Program-made: the position numbers and the translations under genes
The notes under the pieces: generated by a model
The model's database searches: none
What the model saw: only the letters and a program-made list of their open reading frames with translations
What the model was told of the DNA's origin: nothing
Source: Puniceicoccaceae bacterium
Lineage (GTDB): Bacteria; Verrucomicrobiota; Verrucomicrobiia; Opitutales; Coraliomargaritaceae
Assembly: GCA_002729725.1 (NCBI GenBank)
Contig: PBYS01000116.1
Location: 26,261-90,260, forward strand
Direction of reading: 5' to 3'
Length of the DNA: 64,000 nucleotides
In this document: piece by piece, positions 58,413 to 64,000 of the stretch
Layout of the letters: each line of letters starts with the position of its first letter
How positions within the stretch are numbered: position 1 is the first letter of the stretch

Positions 58413-60554
58413 CTACAGCGCCTGCTCCACAGCATCCCGCACGACGCCATTCGTCAGACTCTGGGGCAGCACAGTGACCTCTCCATCCGGAGAATACAGC
58501 AAATACAGCGGCACTCCAGAGCGCCCAAAGCTCTCAAGCGCATCTGTTATCGCAGGATCATAGCGCGTCCAATCCGCCTCCAGGGCGACAATCCCCTCCG
58601 CTTCAAATAGGGCCGCAGTGGCATCCGTGCGTAGGGCCACCTTTTTATTGACCTGGCAAATCAAACACCAGCTGGCAGTGAAATCTACAAACACAGGTTT
58701 CCCCTCAGCCAGCAGCGCATCCACTTTCTCTGCCGACCATGGGCCCCACTGCCCCGAGGCATCCGCTGCTGCTGTATTCTCACCATAGCTCGCGTAGGCG
58801 GCCTTCGTTGCAGGAATCCCCCAAGCAAGCGAGCCAAACACCAACGCCAGCGCCAGCAGCTTCGAAATCCACTGCGCACGCTTCGAACGAAAAGCTGCCC
58901 CCCAGCGGCCAAAAATCCAAGCTGCCACGCCACAGGCCAACATAATGACCAGCAATATAAAGATGGCATCCACTCCGCCTTGCCGCCCCGCAACTAAAGC
59001 GAGAAACAACACGGCCGCCATCAACAAAAAGCCCATGCCTTGCTTAAAAGACTCCATCCAAAGACCTGGCTTAGGCAAAAAAGCCACCAGTTTAGGGAAA
59101 ACCGAAAGTAGTAAAAAAGGCGATGCCAGCCCCAAGCCCATCGTGCCAAAAATCAATAAGCCTGTGCCCATGCTCGCCTGCACCGCCAGCCCACTCACGC
59201 CCGCAACCAAGGGCCCCATGCAGGGCGCCCCCACCACAGCGGCCAAAATCCCCATGCCAAAGGAGCCATACACATCGTTGCGCTTCGCCACATTCGCATC
59301 CGCACCCACCAGTTTGCCCCCGAGCTCAAAGACCCCCATCAAATTCAGACCAAATAAAAAGAAGACGGCCGCGAGGAAGACGACGAAGCCCGGACTCTGC
59401 AGCTGAAAGCCCCAACCAATACGCTCCCCCACCGCGCGCAGCGCGAAAAGCACGCCTGCCAGCACCAAGAAACTCAGCACCACTCCAATCGTATAAGCCA
59501 ATCCATGTCGCAAGGCATCCGCACGCGCCTGTCCCGCGTGCTTGAGCAAAGAAAACACCTTAAGCGACAACACCGGCAAGACGCAGGGCATGATATTCAA
59601 AATCAAGCCCCCGAGAAAGGACAAGGCCAAGAAGCCAGGCAGCCCCAGCGCCAACAAGCGCTGCTCGAAGCCAAGCGCTGCCGACGCATCCACCTCCGCA
59701 AAGCCCACCACCTGCTGAGCTGTGGGAGCCCCCGTAGGCGCTTGCTCGGAAATCGTAGCCGCAACCTGCCAAGAGCCTGTGCTCGACTGCAAGATCCCAC
59801 GCATCACCTCTGGCTGCGCATCAAAGAAAGGCACATCCAAGGGCAAGCGAAGTTCGGCACGATTGGCCGCAGGATAGCTCAAAGTTTGCACGCCACTCGG
59901 GTCAATTTGCCCCTCAGTCTGCGCATAAAAATAAAGATCCTCTGGAATCTCACTCCCCTCCAGCGATAAGACCAATTGCTCCTCTGCAAGATGAGCCGTG
60001 ACCGCCCACGGCGCGACTGGCTGCGCCTGTAGACCACGCGCAGCTACAAAAGCGGCACTTTCTGCGCTCGGCACCGCCTGCTCGGCGACCAACAAGTCGA
60101 TGGCCACCTGCGCATCGCCCGGCAAACAGGCCTCCTTACAAATCAACCAAAAGAGCTCCGCCTGCAACGTCAGGCGCTCGCCCAACTGCAAGCCCTCGGC
60201 CGCCTGCATCGAAACAATCAGCACCGCCTCATCCTCGTAGCCGTAATTCACCAAATCCGCCATCGAAATGCGCTCGGGCGCCGGCCATTGAATCTCCCCA
60301 GCCTCAATGCCCTCTGGCAACTGCCAATCGATCATTGTCGCCAAGCCACTGGCACCAGGATTTTCCCAATAAATATGCCAATGCGGCTCGATTTTAAAAC
60401 GTATCGCCACATCGAAAGACTCACCGGGCACGATGGTGTCCGTTTCCGAAATCAGCTCCACCGTAGTATGCTCCGCCTCCACAGGCGCCGCATGCGCGGT
60501 CGAGAACATCCAGATAAAAAGAGAAAAGCAAAGTCGCAGTATGTTTTGTGACAT
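58413..60554 (-). CDS. dsbD: Thiol:disulfide interchange protein, DsbD family
   Basis: 713 aa. Signal peptide (LRLCFSLFIWMFSTAHAA), N-terminal DsbD-alpha-like beta domain ('IVPGESFDVAIRFKIEPHWHIYWENPG', 'ICKEACLPGDAQVAIDL') and eight membrane helices from about 300 with the redox Cys in 'GGLILNIMPCVLPVLSLKVF' and 'GAPCMGPLVAG'. A C-terminal thioredoxin domain has 'FVDFTASWCLICQVNKKVAL'. It brings electrons from cytoplasmic thioredoxin to periplasmic proteins for disulfide repair or cytochrome c maturation. The N-terminal form is the copper-tolerance ScsB/DipZ-like type rather than classical E. coli DsbD. Confidence 0.92.
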   Translation of the reverse strand: MSQNILRLCFSLFIWMFSTAHAAPVEAEHTTVELISETDTIVPGESFDVAIRFKIEPHWHIYWENPGASGLATMIDWQLPEGIEAGEIQWPAPERISMADLVNYGYEDEAVLIVSMQAAEGLQLGERLTLQAELFWLICKEACLPGDAQVAIDLLVAEQAVPSAESAAFVAARGLQAQPVAPWAVTAHLAEEQLVLSLEGSEIPEDLYFYAQTEGQIDPSGVQTLSYPAANRAELRLPLDVPFFDAQPEVMRGILQSSTGSWQVAATISEQAPTGAPTAQQVVGFAEVDASAALGFEQRLLALGLPGFLALSFLGGLILNIMPCVLPVLSLKVFSLLKHAGQARADALRHGLAYTIGVVLSFLVLAGVLFALRAVGERIGWGFQLQSPGFVVFLAAVFFLFGLNLMGVFELGGKLVGADANVAKRNDVYGSFGMGILAAVVGAPCMGPLVAGVSGLAVQASMGTGLLIFGTMGLGLASPFLLLSVFPKLVAFLPKPGLWMESFKQGMGFLLMAAVLFLALVAGRQGGVDAIFILLVIMLACGVAAWIFGRWGAAFRSKRAQWISKLLALALVFGSLAWGIPATKAAYASYGENTAAADASGQWGPWSAEKVDALLAEGKPVFVDFTASWCLICQVNKKVALRTDATAALFEAEGIVALEADWTRYDPAITDALESFGRSGVPLYLLYSPDGEVTVLPQSLTNGVVRDAVEQAL

Positions 60555-60714
60555 AGTAAGATGGATAGCGGGACGCCTGATTTATTCCAGAACAAGTGCA
60601 CATTTAAGATCTGTAAGGAAAACGACAGGGCACAGATACATTCCAATGCACCCCCTGCCACAGATCACCCACTTTCCTTCCAGCCCAGCTCACTAGACCC
60701 ACCCAAGACGAATT

Positions 60715-61443
60715 ATGCCACCCAAATACTCCATCATTATACCCGCTTACAACGAAGCGGCCGAACTGCCCGCCACGCTCACATCCATCCGCAAAGCCAT
60801 GCAGGCCACAGCGATCGCGGGCGAATGCATCGTCGTAGACAACAACTCCAGCGACGATCCCCACCGCGTAGCCCTCGCCCATGGCGCCGACCAAGTCGTG
60901 CACGAGCCGATCAACCAAATCGCACGCGCTCGCAACGCAGGAGCCGCCCAAAGCCGCGGCCAAATGCTCATCTTTATCGACGCCGACACACGGATCGCCC
61001 CACAGCTACTCACAGAAGCCCTACGCCGACTAGAAACCACCCCCTGTGTCGGAGGTGGATCCACCATAAAATTCGAAGGCGAAGTCAGCCGCATTGGCCG
61101 CTTCGGCATCGCGCTGTGGGAACGCATTTCAAAACTCACACACACAGCCGCAGGTAGTTTTCTCTACTGCCGCCGCGATGCATTCGACGCCGTGGGCGGC
61201 TACGATCAAAGCCTCTACGCCAGCGAAGAAGTCCGTTTCTCACGCCAACTCAAGAAATGGGGTAAGGCTCAAGGGCTCCATTTCACGATTCTAAGCCACG
61301 CGCCCGCACACACCTCCGCGCGCAAATTGAAATGGTATTCCGGTCCGCAAATTTTCGGCTGGGTCGCACTCATGCTCCTGATGCCACTCGCAGTACGCTC
61401 GCGCAAACTATGCGGCTTCTGGTATGAGCGCCCACAAACATAG
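60715..61443 (+). CDS. Family 2 glycosyltransferase
   Basis: 242 aa GT-A fold. 'YSIIIPAYNEAAELPATLTSI', 'ECIVVDNNSSDDPHRVALAHGADQVV', 'ARARNAGAAQSRGQMLIFIDADTRI' with DxD as Asp-Ala-Asp, and 'FLYCRRDAFDAVGGYDQSLYASEEVRFSRQL' with the ED-like base. A C-terminal hydrophobic stretch (IFGWVALMLLMPLAV) may attach it to the membrane. It probably transfers a sugar to a lipid or polysaccharide; donor and acceptor cannot be told. It is divergent from dsbD and convergent with the integrase gene. Confidence 0.92.
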   Translation: MPPKYSIIIPAYNEAAELPATLTSIRKAMQATAIAGECIVVDNNSSDDPHRVALAHGADQVVHEPINQIARARNAGAAQSRGQMLIFIDADTRIAPQLLTEALRRLETTPCVGGGSTIKFEGEVSRIGRFGIALWERISKLTHTAAGSFLYCRRDAFDAVGGYDQSLYASEEVRFSRQLKKWGKAQGLHFTILSHAPAHTSARKLKWYSGPQIFGWVALMLLMPLAVRSRKLCGFWYERPQT

Positions 61444-61474
61444 GCAGTTCAATGTTCCCAGCCCCCCTCGCAGC

Positions 61475-62869
61475 TCACAAACTGTCCAACGGACTACGCA
61501 CCCCGACACCAGGCTTCTGCATCACATGCGTGTAAATCTGCGTCGTCTCGACACTGGCATGGCCCAATAGATCCTGCACGGTCCGAATATCCACGCCATC
61601 CTCCAGCAAATGCGTTGCAAAACTGTGCCGCAGCACATGACTGGTAATTTGCTTCGTTAGCCCAGCGCGTTTGACCGCTTCGCTCACCGCTCGTTGATAG
61701 GCATTCGGCAACACATGATGCCTCCGTCGCAATCCACCACGCGGATCTGTCGAGATCTTACGACTCGGCCAGAGCCATTGCCAGCGCCAATCCTTACCTG
61801 CATTCCGGTGCTTACGCGCTAAGGCAGCTGGCAGATACACTCCAGCGATACTCTCATCCAGTATGTCTTGCTCAAACAATTCACGAACTGCCTTCAAGTG
61901 CGCATTCAGTGGCTCAATCAATTTTTCAGAAAGTGGCACAACCCGCCCCTTTCCGCCCTTACCATTACGAACCACGATTTGATTACGATCAAAATCCAAA
62001 TCCATCACACGCAAACGACACAGCTCCGAAATGCGCAAGCCTGTCGAATACTGAACCTGAGCCATCAGCCGCTTCTCCCCCTTCATCTCTGCAAAAAAGC
62101 TGCGCGTCTCATCCTTGCTCATCACCACGGGGATTTTCTTGCGCTTCTTCGCCCGCACGTAATCCCCGATGTCTCCCAGATCCAAATCAAATACTGTCTC
62201 TGCCACGAACACCAACGCGTTGAGCGCCTGTTTCTGAGTCGACGTGGCCACCTCTCGTTCCTCGGATAAAAAAGTTAAAAACGACTTCAACTGGTCTGCC
62301 TTCATATCGACACCCGCCTTCAAGCCACTCTGGCGAACCAGATCACGATACCAACCCACATACGTGCGTTCTGTAGTGAGCGCCATATCTAGGCGACGCA
62401 TCACCTTCAGTATTTCAATTTCATCCTCAGTGCGCCCCTGCATACGCTCCCCATTCGTATCATTCAACACACCATAACCTCCTTCAGGTATTACCTTTCT
62501 TTGAACCATCTCAGCTCTCTTGCCCTCTTCAACTCGCTCCCCATCGTTTCTCGCCACCTCAGCGCTCTCCACTTTCAACTCTTTACTCACCACTGCGCAG
62601 CCCTGCTGCAATCGCACTTGCGCCTTCGCCATCACAAAGAACCAACGTATCGGCTCACGCCAACGCTCCACCATCCAGTCATTCGCCTGCTTCTCTTCCC
62701 GCGCCCAGTCAATGAAATCCTGCGCAGATTGCACTGTGCACCCCACACCAAGACGATGACACCAACCCAAATACCAACGCAATGTTACCTTGTAGCTTTC
62801 GCGCTGCTTTTTAGTTAAATCCGAGGCCCCCAATACCTCAGCCCAACGGGGAAAATGTATGGTTTTCAT
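61475..62869 (-). CDS. intI: Integron integrase IntI with duplicated N-terminal core-binding domain
   Basis: 464 aa, against about 320-340 for most IntI. Tyrosine-recombinase catalytic set: Arg in '[13 protein letters not shown]' near 277, His411-x-x-Arg414 ('HVLRHSF'), His437 ('LLGHAS') and Tyr446 ('TQIYTHVM'). The IntI-specific insert between motifs II and III is present ('[18 protein letters not shown]', '[15 protein letters not shown]', '[23 protein letters not shown]'), which separates it from XerC/D. Residues 1-90 form a core-binding-like domain ('[23 protein letters not shown]'), repeated at about 160-240 ('[18 protein letters not shown]'), with an acidic linker between. It recombines attI and attC sites. 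It is transcribed away from the repeats at 62922-63540. Confidence 0.95.
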   Translation of the reverse strand: MKTIHFPRWAEVLGASDLTKKQRESYKVTLRWYLGWCHRLGVGCTVQSAQDFIDWAREEKQANDWMVERWREPIRWFFVMAKAQVRLQQGCAVVSKELKVESAEVARNDGERVEEGKRAEMVQRKVIPEGGYGVLNDTNGERMQGRTEDEIEILKVMRRLDMALTTERTYVGWYRDLVRQSGLKAGVDMKADQLKSFLTFLSEEREVATSTQKQALNALVFVAETVFDLDLGDIGDYVRAKKRKKIPVVMSKDETRSFFAEMKGEKRLMAQVQYSTGLRISELCRLRVMDLDFDRNQIVVRNGKGGKGRVVPLSEKLIEPLNAHLKAVRELFEQDILDESIAGVYLPAALARKHRNAGKDWRWQWLWPSRKISTDPRGGLRRRHHVLPNAYQRAVSEAVKRAGLTKQITSHVLRHSFATHLLEDGVDIRTVQDLLGHASVETTQIYTHVMQKPGVGVRSPLDSL

Positions 62870-62921
62870 AATAAACTTATATGGTGCTCAAAAGTTCACC
62901 CAAGTCAAGCTAAAGAAGCAG
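62870..62921. other. Candidate attI region
   Basis: The 52 bases next to the integrase start end in GTTGAAT (62921-62927), which fits the core-site consensus GTTRRRY where integron crossover occurs. Position relative to intI is as expected. No second core site or direct repeats were confirmed, so this is provisional. Confidence 0.35.
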
Positions 62922-63056
62922 TTGAATGCATGATTTGACGGAAACACAAAAAACAATTAGCACGCGCAAAATCCCATTACAATTTGCACATCATAAGCTT
63001 ACAGAACTAAAAGTTAATCCCCTGATGACTTCAAAAAAAGTGATATCATGCATTCA
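62922..63056. repeat. Copy 1 of 136-bp inverted-repeat-bounded element
   Basis: Begins TTGAATGCATGATTTGACGG and ends AAAGTGATATCATGCATTCA, so its ends are a 12-bp inverted pair TGAATGCATGAT/ATCATGCATTCA. 135 bp. The interior is weakly similar to copy 2. No flanking target duplication is visible. Confidence 0.8.
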
Positions 63057-63198
63057 GAATGGCAAGAGCTTCAAAACGCAAAATTCACAAATCGTAGAAA
63101 TAACTCACCTAGCAAGCGCGACTAAATTCGTCACATTGCATTAACAGTAGCATTACCCTCGATTGAGCATAGCACGAATAGGTGAAAATGAGGTAAAC

Positions 63199-63334
63199 TT
63201 GAATGCATGATTCGCCGGGACACATTTCTTAGCAAAATCGCACCCCATGAGCCATTAAGAACTCATCATCAGCAACTTACAAACCATCAGGCAAGGTAAA
63301 CGCAGCAAGCCCCAAAAGTGATATCATGCATTCA
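63199..63334. repeat. Copy 2 of 136-bp inverted-repeat-bounded element
   Basis: 136 bp with the same left end (TTGAATGCATGATTCGCCGG) and the same right end (AAAGTGATATCATGCATTCA) as copy 1. The preceding base is C, so the GTTRRRY fit is lost here. The 142-base spacer between copies 1 and 2 has no gene I can support. Confidence 0.8.
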
Positions 63335-63349
63335 TGTTGAAAAACCTCG

Positions 63350-63540
63350 TTGAATGCACGAATCGCCGGAAACAAAACCTTGCTCTACAACGCCCAATAG
63401 ATTTAGCTTCTGAATCTCAATTTCAATCAATCCTGCACTAGCACTACAACAGGAGCGCCCCAAACTAACCACATGAAGTGCAGTTCCCACAAAAACCACA
63501 CACCCCGCCCCTGGGTTATCATTCATTGAATGAATGATAT
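63350..63540. repeat. Copy 3, diverged or partial, of the same element
   Basis: Left end TTGAATGCACGAATCGCCGG, preceded by G (GTTGAAT). The canonical right end is absent; instead there is a palindrome ATCATTCATT-G-AATGAATGAT at 63518-63538, followed by ATAACAC. About 190 bp. It lies 15 bases after copy 2 and just before the small ORF. Confidence 0.6.
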
Positions 63541-63557
63541 AACACTGTTCGAAAAAT

Positions 63558-63809
63558 ATGAAAACCATCAATCATCCAGAGTTTCCAGAACTACTCTACT
63601 ATCAGGATGAGGACGAACAGCATGAGATTGAAAAAAGAAAAAATGAATCTCTATTGGCCAAAGTGATGCTCACATTATTTCCAAAAGCGACATGTTCCAA
63701 GTGTAAAAATCGAATGAAGAAGAAATGGATGGGTAGACGAAATAACGTCTTATTCCTCGTATGCGACGATTGCCATAGTTACGTGGAAACAGACATATCT
63801 ACCGATTAG
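63558..63809 (+). CDS. Small zinc-ribbon-like protein, candidate cassette gene
   Basis: 83 aa. The C-terminal half has a CxxC...CxxC ribbon ('CSKCKNRMKKKWMGRRNNVL', 'FLVCDDCHSYVETD'), likely binding one zinc ion. The N-terminal half is acidic and helical ('DEDEQHEIEKRKNESLLAKV'). Composition (AT-rich, Lys/Glu/Asn-rich) differs from the GC-richer genes at left, which suggests acquired DNA. Not recognised. The position next to an integron integrase and repeats suggests a mobile cassette, but no attC was confirmed. Confidence 0.65.
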   Translation: MKTINHPEFPELLYYQDEDEQHEIEKRKNESLLAKVMLTLFPKATCSKCKNRMKKKWMGRRNNVLFLVCDDCHSYVETDISTD

Positions 63810-63930
63810 AAAAATGAGATCGAACCAGACGCTGCTGGGCAATCCCATTAACGCCCTCGAATATTTGAAAACCATTTAAACTACTAAGCTCTAAGGCTGG
63901 GATGCCAGAGCTTCACGATGTGGAAATAAA

Positions 63931-63987
63931 ATGAAAAATGAAATCGACGAGTCGAGACCTTCAGAATACGATTTTAAGGTAAGATAA
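63931..63987 (+). pseudogene. Short ORF resembling N-terminus of a toxin-antitoxin-linked protein
   Basis: ATG at 63931 gives MKNEIDESRPSEYDFKVR then a stop. The phrase 'RPSEYDF' followed by K-V-R resembles the N-terminus of small proteins (EYDFSKGVRGKY...) that often lie beside toxin genes. Here the frame ends after 18 codons, so it is at best a truncated remnant. The 63810-63930 stretch before it contains no feature I can name. Confidence 0.25.
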
Positions 63988-64000
63988 AATAAAATCCCCA

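Noticed and set aside
60561..61157. Rightward 198-codon Arg/Pro/His-rich frame overlapping the glycosyltransferase gene
   Set aside because: Composition is typical of an out-of-frame reading of a GC-rich gene, and the glycosyltransferase frame has clear motifs.
62926..63144. 72-codon ORF beginning inside repeat copy 1
   Set aside because: Its start lies in the repeat; the same frame in copy 2 stops after nine codons, and the product has no recognisable pattern.
62870..64000. CRISPR array
   Set aside because: Repeat copies are about 136 bp, inverted-repeat bounded and unevenly spaced, and no cas gene is present.

Overview
The window looks like chromosomal DNA of a marine member of the Verrucomicrobiota, most likely class Opitutae (Coraliomargarita/Puniceicoccales-like). 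The inference rests on two short secreted proteins with VPEP plus Arg-rich C-termini (PEP-CTERM), a TIGR02597-like protein, a lysine-rich histone-tail protein with a starch-binding-like domain, large secreted LamG/Fn3 proteins and a FecR-like exported protein. No rRNA or tRNA gene was recognised and no CRISPR array is present. About 40 genes are supported.

Region 1 (1-15.6 kb) is a phosphate-acquisition locus. pstS, pstC, pstA, pstB and phoU run rightward. A phosphate-selective (OprO/P-type) porin, a large TonB-dependent receptor, a surface repeat protein and a PEP-CTERM protein run leftward. Between the porin and pstS lie two divergent arrays of four 7-bp repeats with 11-bp period, sharing TGTAACA-N4-TGCCACR-N4-YGRAACA. 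These are excellent PhoB-box candidates. A strong terminator after pstS probably limits read-through into pstCAB-phoU. The locus ends with a gene coding for a histone-H1-like tail joined to a CBM20/48-like fold.

Region 2 (15.6-39 kb) is mainly housekeeping and regulation: DUF1853, Fpg/MutM glycosylase, a frameshifted helical-repeat protein, DUF3817, a DUF2959 lipoprotein, two decayed genes (GyrI-like and DUF7000-like), pyruvate carboxylase, an AI-2E-type permease, a eukaryote-type HisA, a FecR-like protein, an EamA transporter, a peroxiredoxin, convergent acnA and acnB, a STAS/SpoIIE-phosphatase pair and a phospholipase-D-like protein.

Region 3 (39-52.5 kb) is a second surface locus. A leftward run codes for a TonB receptor, a 364-aa secreted protein, a giant LamG/Fn3/DNRLRE protein ending in a calcineurin-type phosphoesterase (broken by a single-base frameshift), a TIGR02597-like protein and a PEP-CTERM protein, and it closes with a terminator. 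A cytochrome c gene lies downstream and a discoidin-like secreted protein gene diverges upstream.

Region 4 (52.6-61.4 kb) holds RecD2 helicase, a DUF2383 protein, an AMP-binding ligase translationally coupled to obgE, a DsbD-like reductase and a family 2 glycosyltransferase.

Region 5 (61.5-64 kb) is an integron integrase with an extra N-terminal core-binding-like domain. Immediately upstream of its start, where attI and the cassettes normally sit, are three diverged copies of an approximately 136-bp element bounded by TGAATGCATGAT/ATCATGCATTCA. A small zinc-ribbon ORF and a truncated ORF follow. This accessory end is the least explained part of the window, together with the phosphate-regulated outer-membrane operon.
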